Positions 1-8,100 of a DNA stretch of 13,991 bases are shown here, piece after piece. This DNA is from Propionimicrobium sp963511305 (GTDB lineage Bacteria; Actinomycetota; Actinomycetes; Propionibacteriales; Propionibacteriaceae). Each line of letters opens with the position of its first letter. Within the stretch, counting starts at the first letter, position 1. Below the pieces are notes generated by a model. It was not told the DNA's origin. It searched no databases and saw nothing but the letters and a program-made list of their open reading frames with translations. The translations under genes were made by a program, and so were the position numbers. The stretch lies in contig CAUPIJ010000038.1 in assembly GCA_963511305.1 (NCBI GenBank), positions 1-13,991 of the forward strand, in the 5' to 3' direction.

Positions 1-494
1 AACCAGGCCTGCTGCTCGAGCTGAGCGGTCAGGTCCTCGATGATGCCTACGGAAACCGGGTCCTCTTCGTCAACGGTGTCGTGAACGCGACGCATGGTGG
101 CGACGGTTGCGTAGATGGCTTCGACGGTCAGCTTCGCGGCTTCCTCAACGGAGATCTCGCCCTGCGGGAACTCCTTGATGGTGGTCTCGGCAGCTACGAC
201 GGAAGGACGACCATCCGGGGTTGCCCAAACTGCACGCATACGCTCGGCGATCTCGTCGGAGCCGTCACGGGCAATGTTGATGATGTCGTCGAGGCCCTCG
301 TGCAGGGTCTTGAAGCCCGGGCCAACCAGGTTCCAGTGGGCCTGCTTGCCAACAAGGCTCAACACGATCAGGTCAACGTTAACGGCCTGAAGAGCGGCTG
401 CGAGCTCAGCGGAAGCCTGGAAGCCGTTCTGGGCTACCTGCGGCTTGGTTAGGGTCTCGCCAGCGGGCTGCGGGATGTTAAGAACTGCGGTCAT
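1..494 (-). CDS. dps: Dps-family DNA-protecting ferroxidase (3' end off the window)
   Basis: Reading the minus strand from ATG at 494 gives 164 residues to the window edge with no stop. The family is a ferritin-like dodecamer that oxidises and stores iron with H2O2 and protects DNA in stationary phase. All intersubunit ferroxidase ligands are visible at family spacing: H53 in KQAHWN, H65 and D69 in LHEGLDD, then D80 and E84. The N-terminal tail of about 25 residues has only one lysine (K17), so DNA binding through a basic tail is not evident here. The partial protein already reaches the last helix (LEQQAW), so probably only a few to about 20 C-terminal residues are missing. An AGGAG motif lies 6 nt before the ATG. 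A long AT-rich leader follows upstream. The identification is firm. Confidence 0.93.
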   Translation of the reverse strand, partial: MTAVLNIPQPAGETLTKPQVAQNGFQASAELAAALQAVNVDLIVLSLVGKQAHWNLVGPGFKTLHEGLDDIINIARDGSDEIAERMRAVWATPDGRPSVVAAETTIKEFPQGEISVEEAAKLTVEAIYATVATMRRVHDTVDEEDPVSVGIIEDLTAQLEQQAW

Positions 495-553
495 TTCTAT
501 CTCCTATGTGTAGGTTTTCATCCTGTTACTTGGTGTAACGCTCTGTATTTTTA

Positions 554-582
554 ATTATTCCAAAGAATCTGGATTTTTTTAA
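554..582 (-). promoter_or_regulatory. Candidate dps promoter
   Basis: Upstream of dps on the minus strand is an AT-rich stretch containing AATAAT (plus-strand 554-559), a 5/6 match to a -10 box. A weak TTAAAA (577-582) sits 17 bp further upstream. This would place the transcript start about 50 nt before the dps ATG. It rests on motif matching only; the -35 is poor, as is common in actinobacteria. Confidence 0.3.
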
Positions 583-718
583 TTTTTCCCTTTCTTAAAG
601 TTAGGCAGTCAAAAGTTACCTCAGGGTCAAGATGCGTTAACTAGCCGATCAGAACATGTCGTTACGTTCGAATTCGTGTAGCCGACTCCGTGGCCAACTT
701 GAGAAGAATTAGAAAGGC

Positions 719-811
719 ATGATGAAGAAGATTCGCTGGTTAGCTTATTCGCTGACTGTTGTGGCGGCATTCGCCATGGCCGCACCCGCTTTCGCAAACC
801 CGAGCCAGTGA
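719..811 (+). CDS. Small exported peptide / signal-peptide-only ORF
   Basis: This short ORF begins with two consecutive in-frame ATGs (719 and 722) and encodes 29-30 residues. It has a textbook Sec signal peptide: a basic start (MKKIRW), a hydrophobic core (LTVVAAFAMAA) and a cleavage motif APAFA followed by only NPSQ and a stop. An AGAAAGG ribosome-binding site at 711-717 is 4 nt from the second ATG. After signal peptidase cleavage only about four residues would remain. It may be a genuine mini-peptide or membrane peptide, a leader, or the 5' remnant of a secreted-protein gene. No continuation is found downstream: the frame after TGA meets TAA within six codons. I do not recognise it. That it is translated is plausible but unproven. 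Confidence 0.5.
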   Translation: MMKKIRWLAYSLTVVAAFAMAAPAFANPSQ

Positions 812-870
812 CCATATTTTGGGTATTAACCCTATTTTGTCACGCACTTGAAAGTAGCCAGGACATAAAA

Positions 871-900
871 AATCTCGCGAACGATTTCGCTCGCGAGATT
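871..900 (-). terminator. Rho-independent terminator after tRNA-Ser
   Basis: A perfect 10-bp inverted repeat (AATCTCGCGA / TCGCGAGATT) with a 10-nt loop. On the minus strand it is followed by a run of T (plus-strand A's at 867-872). It lies 3 nt beyond the tRNA 3' end and would end transcription arriving from tadA and tRNA-Ser. Confidence 0.88.
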
Positions 901-903
901 AAC

Positions 904-991
904 TGGCGGTGACGGAGGGATTTGAACCCTCGGAGGCTTGCACCTCACTCGCTTTCGAGGCGAGCTCTTTCGGCCGCTCAGACACGTCACC
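904..991 (-). tRNA. tRNA-Ser (anticodon CGA)
   Basis: The minus strand folds as a class II tRNA of 88 nt including an encoded CCA. The acceptor stem GGTGACG pairs with CGTCACC and the discriminator is G. The anticodon stem CTCGC/GCGAG encloses the loop CTCGAAA, giving anticodon CGA, which reads UCG serine codons. A long variable arm (GTGAGGTGCAAGCCTC region) precedes the T arm with its GGTTCAAATCC loop. The long variable arm and the anticodon agree on serine. It is co-oriented with tadA, 50 nt downstream of the tadA stop, and is followed at once by a strong terminator, so it may be read through from tadA or have its own promoter. Confidence 0.96.
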
Positions 992-1041
992 GTCAGCCAG
1001 TTTACGAAAAGTTTAAGATCCGGCCAAATCGAGGACGCTTT

Positions 1042-1473
1042 TCAGCGCAGGCAGTCGAAAAAATCCTGCAGCACCTTGGCACACTCATCAGCCATGATTC
1101 CCGAAACAACCTGCGGGTTGTGATTCAGCCGAGGGTCTCGCACGACGTCCCACAGAGACGTCACCGCGCCAGCCTTGTCATCGAAGGCGCCAAAAACCAA
1201 CCGATCCACTCGGGCCTGCACCAGCGCGCCAGCGCACATCGCACACGGCTCCAGAGTAACCACCAGCGTGCAGCCCTCCAACCGCCACTCACCGCGGGAC
1301 TCAGCGGCCTGTCTCAGCGCCAAAATCTCGGCGTGGCCGGTGATATCGCAATCCACCTCGCGACGATTATGGGCGCGCGAGATGACCACGCCATTTTCAT
1401 CAAGAATCACCGCGCCAACCGGCACATCGCCGTGTGCGACTGCGGCGTTGGCCTCAGAAAGCGCCAACGCCAT
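1042..1473 (-). CDS. tadA: tRNA-specific adenosine deaminase
   Basis: This is the zinc-dependent deaminase that converts A34 to inosine in tRNA-Arg(ACG) so that it can read several CGN codons. The 143-residue product has the full cytidine/deoxycytidylate-deaminase signature: DVPVGAVI (16-23), the catalytic HAE at 47-49 (zinc ligand H47, proton-shuttle E49) and PCAMC at 76-80 with zinc ligands C77 and C80. The C-terminal region has the usual DPRLNHNPQVVSGI block. ATG at 1473 is the first usable start. The open frame continues upstream with family-like residues (LTRWDDA) but no ATG/GTG/TTG, so a non-canonical upstream start is conceivable. It begins 17 nt after the stop of the TadA-associated gene, indicating an operon. 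Identification is firm. Confidence 0.93.
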   Translation of the reverse strand: MALALSEANAAVAHGDVPVGAVILDENGVVISRAHNRREVDCDITGHAEILALRQAAESRGEWRLEGCTLVVTLEPCAMCAGALVQARVDRLVFGAFDDKAGAVTSLWDVVRDPRLNHNPQVVSGIMADECAKVLQDFFDCLR

Positions 1474-1490
1474 TGCGTCGTCCCAGCGGG

Positions 1491-2165
1491 TCAGTTCACA
1501 ACCTTGTCGAATTGGGCGCCGAAGTGCATCTCGTCCACGATCTGCAGCACTAGCTGATCGGAATCCTCGTCGGCGTCGCCGGCGATCTGTTCGAGCTCGA
1601 ACTCGCCTACGCCCTGATCCTCCAGCATCGCGAAGTCGCCGATCACCTCGTCATCGTCGTCCTCGGACGGCACCTCGATGCCTAGGTAGTCCATCACATC
1701 GCGGGCGATAGGCCAGTCGCAGGACGCCAGCGAATCGTTCAGCACAACCTGGATGTTGCTGCCCCGTACCCGGCAGAGCACGAAGAATTCGCCGGCGATC
1801 GAGACGACGCCTAGCGCGCCGCCGTCACCGGGCAGCCTGCTCAGCTGAGCGATCATCTCGTCCAGATCGTTCGCGGCAGCCAGCGGCAACTCGACGACCA
1901 TCGGCTCGCCGTCCTCGCGGTAAAGCGCGACCACGAAATCCACGTCCTCAGCGGTCGCGTCGTCGTAGTCGTCAAAATCATCGAAATCGTCGAAGTCATC
2001 ATCGCCATCGTCGAAGTCGTCATAGTCGTCATGAATGACACCGCCGTCAAGGTCCTCGTCGTCGTCCAGGCTGTCCTCTTCGGACAGCACCAGATCGTCG
2101 GAATCGGTCCCCGCAGACACGCCAAGCTCCTCTGCCATTTTGTCCTCGTCGGAAACGTCAGCCAT
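1491..2165 (-). CDS. tRNA adenosine deaminase-associated protein
   Basis: This belongs to the actinobacterial family routinely found next to tadA and named only for that association; its molecular role is unknown. The recognisable domain spans about residues 75-170, with the diagnostic DFVVALYREDGEP start, the block LPGDGGALGVVSI...FFVLCRVRG, and DWPIARDVMDYLG. Ahead of it is an unusually long acidic tract (about residues 34-69) made of DDFDD/DDYDD units, and the C-terminus is acidic too. Two adjacent ATGs exist at 2168 and 2165. The AAGGAG at 2171-2176 is 5 nt from the second and only 2 nt from the first, so I take 2165. It is first gene of the tadA operon and divergent from upp. Confidence 0.87.
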   Translation of the reverse strand: MADVSDEDKMAEELGVSAGTDSDDLVLSEEDSLDDDEDLDGGVIHDDYDDFDDGDDDFDDFDDFDDYDDATAEDVDFVVALYREDGEPMVVELPLAAANDLDEMIAQLSRLPGDGGALGVVSIAGEFFVLCRVRGSNIQVVLNDSLASCDWPIARDVMDYLGIEVPSEDDDDEVIGDFAMLEDQGVGEFELEQIAGDADEDSDQLVLQIVDEMHFGAQFDKVVN

Positions 2166-2191
2166 CATGACTCCTTATCGCGCTAGGTATC

Positions 2192-2197
2192 TATAAT
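2192..2197 (+). promoter_or_regulatory. Candidate -10 box for upp
   Basis: A perfect TATAAT occurs on the plus strand in the divergent region between the TadA-associated gene and upp. No good -35 is seen 16-18 bp upstream. It would place the start of the upp transcript near 2204, giving a leader of about 90 nt to the GTG at 2292. Confidence 0.45.
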
Positions 2198-2291
2198 CTC
2201 AAATTCTCATCTCTTTTGCCATCCGTTTAATTAAGTGATCTCGGTGGCCGAATCAGTCCAAACGAGCCCCGTTTGTGCAAGAGTTAGACAC

Positions 2292-2933
2292 GTGGAACTA
2301 AAAGTGCTTGACCATCCGTTGGTCTCTCATAAAATGACCGTACTGCGCAACAAGGATACGAACAGCATCGTTTTCCGCCAGCTCGTCGATGAGCTGGTGA
2401 CGCTGCTCGCCTACGAGGCGACTCGCGATGTGCGCATTGAGCCGACCGAGGTGGAAACCCCAGTCACTACGACGCAGGGGGTGAAGCTCTCTAACCCCAA
2501 GCCTATGGTGGTGCCGATTCTGCGCGCGGGTCTGGGCATGCTCGGCGGCATGACCCGCCTGGTGCCGTCTGCAGAGGTTGGTTTCGTCGGCATGATTCGC
2601 GACGAGGAAACCCTGGAGCCCACCACCTACGCGGAACGCCTGCCGCACGACCTGGGCGGGCGCCAATGCTTCGTGCTCGACCCGATGCTCGCCACCGGCG
2701 GCTCGCTGGGCGGCTGCGTGCAGTTCCTCGCCGAGCGCAACGCCAACGACGTCACCTGCATCTGCCTTCTTGCCGCCCCGCAGGGCATCGAGAAGTTCTC
2801 GCAACTCGTCGAGCATCTCAAAATCAAGACCACCCTGGTGGTTGCCGCTGTCGACGAGGGCCTGAACGAGCACGGCTTCATCGTGCCGGGCCTGGGCGAC
2901 GCAGGCGACAGGCTGTACGGTTCGGTCGACTAG
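2292..2933 (+). CDS. upp: Uracil phosphoribosyltransferase
   Basis: This pyrimidine salvage enzyme makes UMP from uracil and PRPP. From GTG at 2292 the protein is 213 residues, the usual family length, and starts like relatives (ELKVLDHPLVSHKMTVLR). Visible motifs are RAGLGM (78-83), MIRDEET (101-107), the PRPP-binding loop DPMLATGGS (130-138) and the C-terminal uracil-binding GLGDAGDRLYG (200-210). The frame stays open to another GTG at 2235, but the extra 19 residues (ISVAESVQTS...) have no family counterpart. The Shine-Dalgarno before 2292 is weak (AAGAG), so the start is less certain than the identity. It is a single gene, divergent from the tadA operon and convergent with menB. Confidence 0.95.
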   Translation: MELKVLDHPLVSHKMTVLRNKDTNSIVFRQLVDELVTLLAYEATRDVRIEPTEVETPVTTTQGVKLSNPKPMVVPILRAGLGMLGGMTRLVPSAEVGFVGMIRDEETLEPTTYAERLPHDLGGRQCFVLDPMLATGGSLGGCVQFLAERNANDVTCICLLAAPQGIEKFSQLVEHLKIKTTLVVAAVDEGLNEHGFIVPGLGDAGDRLYGSVD

Positions 2934-2967
2934 CCCCGACCAGTTGCGGCTTGAGGAGTAAAAGTTG

Positions 2968-3000
2968 GCGGGCTGGTGGCGAATAGAGCTGCCAGCCCGC
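2968..3000. terminator. Bidirectional terminator hairpin between upp and menB
   Basis: A perfect 9-bp GC-rich stem (GCGGGCTGG / CCAGCCCGC) with a 15-nt loop sits between the convergent upp and menB stops. The minus-strand side runs into AACTTTTA; the plus side has only GCTTTCG. Position and stability suggest a shared terminator, though neither flank is a strong U-tract. Confidence 0.6.
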
Positions 3001-3037
3001 GCTTTCGACCTTTGACGCGACCCCGCCTAGCAACTAA

Positions 3038-3961
3038 TCAGTAGTAATACGGAAACGAGCTCCAGTCGGGGCTGCGCTTTTGCAGGAACGAATCGCGACC
3101 CTCGACGGCTTCGTCGGTGCCGTACGCCAGGCGGGTTGCCTCACCCGCGAACAGCTGCTGTCCGACCAGGCCGTCGTCGAGCAGATTGAAACCGTATTTG
3201 AGCATCCGAATAGCTGTTGGCGACTTGCTGCTGATCTTCTCGGCCCACTCCAGCGCGACCTCTTCGAGCTCGGCGTGCGGCACCACCTTGTTGACCATGC
3301 CCATGCGGCAGGCGTCCTCTGCGGTGTAGGTGTCGCCAAGGAAGAAGATCTCGCGGGCGAACTTCTGCCCCACCTGGCGTGCCAGGTATGCGCTGCCGAA
3401 GCCGCCGTCGAAGCTGGCGACGTCCGCGTCGGTCTGTTTGAACAGGCCGTGTTCCCTGCTTGCCAGGGTCATGTCCGCAACCACGTGCAGCGAGTGGCCA
3501 CCACCGGCGGCCCAGCCGTTGACTAGGGCAATCACCACCTTTGGCATGAACCTGATGATGCGCTGCGCATCCAGAATGTGCAGCCTGCCGGCTTTCGCAC
3601 GCTCGCCTGCGCTGAGTTGCTCGTTCTCGCCGTACTGATAGCCAGATTTGCCGCGCACGCGCTGGTCGCCGCCAGAGCAGAACGCCCAGCCGCCGTCCTT
3701 GGGGCTGGGCCCGTTGCCGGTCAGCAGCACGGTGCCGATGTCTGCCGAGCAGCGGGCGTGTTCGAGCGCGGTGATCAGCTCGTCGACGGTGTGCGGTCGG
3801 AACGCGTTGCGCACCTCGGGACGGTCGAACGCGATGCGCACCGCGGGCACGTCGACGGCGCGGTGATACGTAATATCGGTGAAGTCGAATCCCTCGATCT
3901 TCTCCCAACGCTCGGGGCGAAACGGGTTTTCAACATTTTGGACGCTATTGTGCTGGCTCAT
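3038..3961 (-). CDS. menB: 1,4-dihydroxy-2-naphthoyl-CoA synthase
   Basis: This crotonase-fold enzyme closes the naphthoquinone ring, converting o-succinylbenzoyl-CoA to DHNA-CoA in menaquinone synthesis; it acts in the cytoplasm as an oligomer. The 307-residue protein has the oxyanion-hole blocks CSGGDQ (95-100) and GWAAGGGH (149-156), the active-site segment TDADVASFDGG (177-187) and the MenB-type aromatic C-terminus FPYYY. ATG at 3961 gives a normal N-terminus (MSQHNSVQNVENPF). A TTG at 3982 would add seven residues and is less likely. No clear Shine-Dalgarno is visible, so leaderless translation is possible. It is divergent from the aroE-like gene with only 23 nt between start codons, implying overlapping promoters. 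Confidence 0.94.
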   Translation of the reverse strand: MSQHNSVQNVENPFRPERWEKIEGFDFTDITYHRAVDVPAVRIAFDRPEVRNAFRPHTVDELITALEHARCSADIGTVLLTGNGPSPKDGGWAFCSGGDQRVRGKSGYQYGENEQLSAGERAKAGRLHILDAQRIIRFMPKVVIALVNGWAAGGGHSLHVVADMTLASREHGLFKQTDADVASFDGGFGSAYLARQVGQKFAREIFFLGDTYTAEDACRMGMVNKVVPHAELEEVALEWAEKISSKSPTAIRMLKYGFNLLDDGLVGQQLFAGEATRLAYGTDEAVEGRDSFLQKRSPDWSSFPYYY

Positions 3962-3984
3962 GTAGGTAACGCTAGCGTGCAACT

Positions 3985-4848
3985 ATGACAAATTTCGCCT
4001 CGGTGCCTGCAGATGCCACGATTCCGAAGAACCGCTGCGCGGTGATCGGGCACCCGATCGCGCACTCGCTGTCGCCGCTGTTGCATCGTCGTGCCTACGA
4101 GCTCCTCGGGCTGGCCGACTTTCAATATGACGCCTTCGACGTTGACGAGAACCAGCTCGACGACTTCATTGAGCACCTGGAGGACGAGAACGCGCGCGGG
4201 GCTCGCTGGGTCGGGCTTAGCGTGACCGCGCCGAACAAGCAGCGTCTGCTCACCCACGGCGAACCGAATCACCTAGCCAAACAGCTCTCGGCGGGTAATA
4301 CCCTGATCTTCGGCAGCCCGAACCGCGTCTACAACACCGACGTCACGGGAATGATTGCGGCGCTGGGCGTGCGAAGCATCAAACGCGCGCAGACCGCGCA
4401 GTTGATGGGCAATGGAGCTACCGCTCGCAGCACGCTCGCAGCGCTGAACGAGCTCGGGGTTGAGCAAGTCCAGGTGAACGCTAGGAGTCGCGAGCGGGCG
4501 GAATCCAGCTTGGCCGAGCTAGCCGAGGGCTACGGCATCGAGCTCAGCTACGCGGATTTCGATGCCCCGGCGGCTTTCGACGTCGACCTGCTGGTCAACT
4601 CGGTTCCGGTGAATCTTGAGGTTTCAGACTGCGAGCGCCTGCTAGCCCCTGCTGCCGCGGTCTTCGAGCTGACCTACAACCACTACCCGTCCAACCTCGA
4701 AAACTGCGGGCGCGAAGCCGACAAAAAGACCTTGTCAGGAATGGATCTGCTGGTCTACCAGGCTCTAGACCAGATCGAGCTGATGACGGGCCGCCGCCCC
4801 GACGCCGAACCGCTGCTGGAGGCAGGCTACGCCGCCCTAAAAAACTGA
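3985..4848 (+). CDS. aroE: Shikimate dehydrogenase-family oxidoreductase (divergent)
   Basis: The fold and motifs are those of shikimate dehydrogenase, which reduces 3-dehydroshikimate with NADPH in aromatic amino-acid synthesis. Substrate-side motifs are present: GHPIAHSLSP (22-31), TAPNK (81-85, catalytic K85), AGNT (103-106) and NTD (117-119). The cofactor side is less standard: the glycine loop reads GNGATA (142-147) instead of GAGGAA, and the usual NRT phosphate-binding motif appears as ARSRERAE. The C-terminal MDLLVYQALDQIELMTG (253-269) replaces the common MLVxQA block but keeps its form. It may be a second paralogue (shikimate- or quinate-type) rather than the main AroE. The gene is divergent from menB and convergent with hsdR; it is the last core gene before the AT-rich island. 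Symbol tentative. Confidence 0.83.
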   Translation: MTNFASVPADATIPKNRCAVIGHPIAHSLSPLLHRRAYELLGLADFQYDAFDVDENQLDDFIEHLEDENARGARWVGLSVTAPNKQRLLTHGEPNHLAKQLSAGNTLIFGSPNRVYNTDVTGMIAALGVRSIKRAQTAQLMGNGATARSTLAALNELGVEQVQVNARSRERAESSLAELAEGYGIELSYADFDAPAAFDVDLLVNSVPVNLEVSDCERLLAPAAAVFELTYNHYPSNLENCGREADKKTLSGMDLLVYQALDQIELMTGRRPDAEPLLEAGYAALKN

Positions 4849-4866
4849 CCGGTCCGTTGAAGCCTG

Positions 4867-4897
4867 CTCCCCGCGCGAACGGGAACCAAAATTTTTT
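4867..4897 (+). terminator. Candidate terminator after aroE
   Basis: A short CCCG/CGGG stem with a 6-nt loop (CGCGAA) is followed within 10 nt by AAAATTTTTT. It lies about 20 nt past the aroE stop. The stem is short, so this is only moderate support. Confidence 0.45.
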
Positions 4898-4980
4898 CCT
4901 ATTGGTTATTAGACTATTCAAAAATTCAGGCAAATAAACTAGCTCACCTGTTTAAATTATCAACCGAACGAGCTAGAGAC

Positions 4981-5006
4981 CTACCGAGGGAGGTAGAGTA
5001 CTTTTT
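4981..5006 (+). terminator. Second candidate terminator hairpin
   Basis: CTACC (4981-4985) pairs with GGTAG (4992-4996) across a 6-nt loop, and TTTTT follows at 5002-5006. A wider inverted repeat CTAGCTC/GAGCTAG lies just before it (4939-4976 region). Both sit in the AT-rich 4890-5114 gap between aroE and hsdR, where I see no gene. Confidence 0.4.
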
Positions 5007-5114
5007 CACATTTCATTTCAAACTTCGAAATAGTTTGTTTTCATAGCACCAGCAATTAACCCTTGATTAAATCATTAACCGGGAAATCAGATTTTTAAAT
5101 AAAAGCCATTATTC

Positions 5115-8100
5115 TCAATTGCTATCTTCAGACGCTAGGTGCTCAGCCTGCTCAATAATTAGCTTGATGGCGTCCTCTTGCTTATCCGGCGGATACTTGT
5201 ACTTCGCCAGAAGACGTCGAATCTTTGAGCGCATGTTCGCCCTGACTGATTCTTTTACCGTCCAGTCAATCGTTGCCGATTTATTTATTGTTACTACTAG
5301 TTCGCGAGCAATCTGTTTTAGCGTTTCGTCGCCCATTTCCATGATGGCTGAGTCGTTCTGAATAACAGCGTCATACAAGGCGACTTCCGCCTCGGAGAGG
5401 CCCAGTCCTTCAGCTCTTTCTTTATTTGCCCGCATCTCCTTAGCAAGCTCAACCAGCTCAGAGATGATCTCAGCCGTAGTCAGAGACCTATTCGTGTAAC
5501 GTTTTATCGCATCGTTTAGCATCTGCGAAAACTTACGGGACTGGATTTTGTTAGTCCGGTCGATCGTTTTGATCTGATCGTTCAACAGTCTTCGCAGCAG
5601 CCCAAGCTGCAAATTGGGCTTGCCACTTTTACCAATTGAATCTAGGAACTCGTCAGAGAGCAGAGAGAGCTCGGGCCTTTCCATTCCCGCTAATTGGTAA
5701 ACATCGACAACCTGATCTGCTGTGACAGATTCATTAACTAGCTGCGACAAGACTGAATCGATATCCCCTTTTGCTCGGCTTGAGGTCCCAGAGTCAGGAT
5801 GGAGTATCTTCAGGGCAGCCGTTCGTACATCCGTGAACAAGCGGACATCGTTCTGGATAGCTTCAGCCTCGGGGCGAGATGCAACCAGCGCATAGGCCTT
5901 ATTTAGGGCTAACACCTGATCGTTAAATCGCTTTACGAGTTTCTCATCAGAAAGCAAATAATCAAGAACTATTGAATATTGAGTCATTCGCTGGGCAGCT
6001 GGAAGATCTGGCGAAGAATCATACTTAACGCCGTGCAACATGCCCGTGATGATGTCGTATTTTTCCTGCATGACGTTGATGAGCTCTTCGATCGGCACAC
6101 CGGTCTGTTCGCGGTCAGAAGGCGAGTAAATGCTCATAGCTTCTTGCAGTGAAGTGAAAAGCCCTATGTAATCGACAATCAAACCGCCTGGTTTGTCTCG
6201 GAATCTACGGTTCACCCTCGCAATAGCTTGCATCAAACCTGCGCCTTGCATTGGCTTGTCTACATACATGGTGTGAAGCGAGGGCGCGTCGAATCCAGTC
6301 AGCCACATATCGCGAACAATCACGATCTCGAGCTCGTCGTCAGGGTTTTTAGCGCGAAGTTTCAGATCACGACGCTCGTCCTTGGTATGAATGTGTGGCT
6401 GAAAACTTGCCGGGTCTGCCGCAGAGCCAGTCATGACAACCTTGATCTTCCCCTTGTCAAGGTCATCCGAATGCCATTCGGGGCGTAAAGCTACGATCTT
6501 GTTGTACAGTTCGACAGCGATTCTTCGGCTCATCGTCACGATCATGGCCTTGCCGAACATAGCGCTCCTGCGCTTCTCCCAGTGCTGAACTATATCTGCG
6601 GCGACAGCATCGAGACGGGCATCTGCGCCCACGAGAGCTTCCAAGCGAGACCACTTTGTCTTGGCTTTTTCGGAAGATTCCTGCTGGACCTCCTCGCCAA
6701 CTTCTTCAATCTTCGTGTCCATGTTTTCTAGCGACTCGTCATCGACCTTGATCTTCGCCAGCCTGGACTCATAAAAGATTTTTACAGTTGCGCCATCTTC
6801 GACCGCCTGAGTCAGGTCATAGACATCTACGTAATCACCAAAGACAGCCCTAGTCGAGCGGTCCCCCGTCTCGATAGGGGTTCCTGTGAAACCTAGGAAA
6901 GTCGCATTGGGTAAAGCATCACGCATGTGCTTAGCAAGGCCAGATTTAATGCGTCCGGAGGAGTCAAGCTTCGAGCTGAAACCATACTGCGAGCGGTGAG
7001 CCTCATCGGCAACGACAACCACGTTTCGCCTATGAGTTAAAACCGGGTTGCTGTCTTTGCCTTCTTCAGGGGCAAATTTATGCAGTGTGGTGAAAATTAT
7101 TCCACCCGAATTCCTAGATAAAAGCGTTCTCAGGTTTTCTATATCTTCTGCCTGGACTGGTGTTTCCGGCAGGATATGAGCAGGCGCGAACACCTCACCA
7201 AATAGCTGATCGTCCAAGTCATTACGGTCGGTGATAAAAACCAGGGTCGGGTTACCCATGCGTGGGTCTCTCATGAGCTTTGCCGCATAGAAAACCATTT
7301 CGAAGCTCTTGCCCGAGCCCTGGGTATGCCAGACGACACCGCCGCGACGGTCACCCCTAGGCGAAGCCGCACGAATAGTCGATTCGACTGCCGCGTTCAC
7401 TGCCCAATACTGGTGGTATTTAGCAACCCGTTTTATTAATGCACGAGTACGTTGCCCTGTTTCTGGGCTGGTTACCGCTTCGTCAGAAAAGACGACGAAA
7501 TTGCGCATGATGTCCGGGAAACGGTGAGGAGCAAATACACCCTTGATGAGCACTTCTAGCGCAGGAAGATTCTTTACTATCTTTTTGCCATCTACGGTTT
7601 TCCAGGGCGCAAAGTGCTCAAAACCACCCGTGAAAGAGCTCATGGCTGCAGAGGTACCATCAGAAATTACTGTGACAACATTTGGCAGAAATATCGAGGG
7701 TATTTGGGCCCGGTACGTCTGGATCTGGTTCCAAGCATTGCGCATTGTGGCGTGCTCATCGGCGGGATTCTTTAGCTCCAAAAGGCCTACTGGGATGCCA
7801 TTGCAAAAGACCACTACGTCTGGCCTGCGGTTATGGCCATCTTCTGAAACCGTGAATTGATTTAACGCCAGCCAGTCGTTGTTGTAGGGCTGTTCAAAAT
7901 CGATGAGTTTAAATAACTTCGTAGTTGGTGTGCCGTCCTCGGCTTTTAGCTCAACCGGAACGCCTTGAACCATGAAGTTGTGCAGGCGTTGGTTTTCGTA
8001 AACCGCGTCCTGCGATTCTGCGTGTTTAATTCGGTTTAGAACAGTTTCGACTATTTTTGCATCAGCCTGCGGGTTGAGTTCGCTAATCGCGGCTTTAAGG

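Noticed and set aside
81..452. Open frames on the plus strand across the left end
   Set aside because: They lie antisense to dps, whose minus-strand frame carries all ferroxidase residues; their products are low-complexity.
2227..2234. TTAATTAA palindrome shared with 12366-12373 as attachment sites
   Set aside because: An 8-bp AT palindrome is too short and common, and the two copies do not bound the island.
2298..2873. Long minus-strand open frame opposite upp
   Set aside because: Antisense to a complete uracil phosphoribosyltransferase; openness follows from high GC content.
3141..3908. 255-codon minus-strand frame overlapping menB and frames on the plus strand
   Set aside because: The arginine-rich translation is a shifted reading of menB; MenB has all expected motifs in its own frame.
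3962..3982. Upstream TTG start for menB
   Set aside because: The extra seven residues have no family support and would bring the start to within 2 nt of the aroE start codon.
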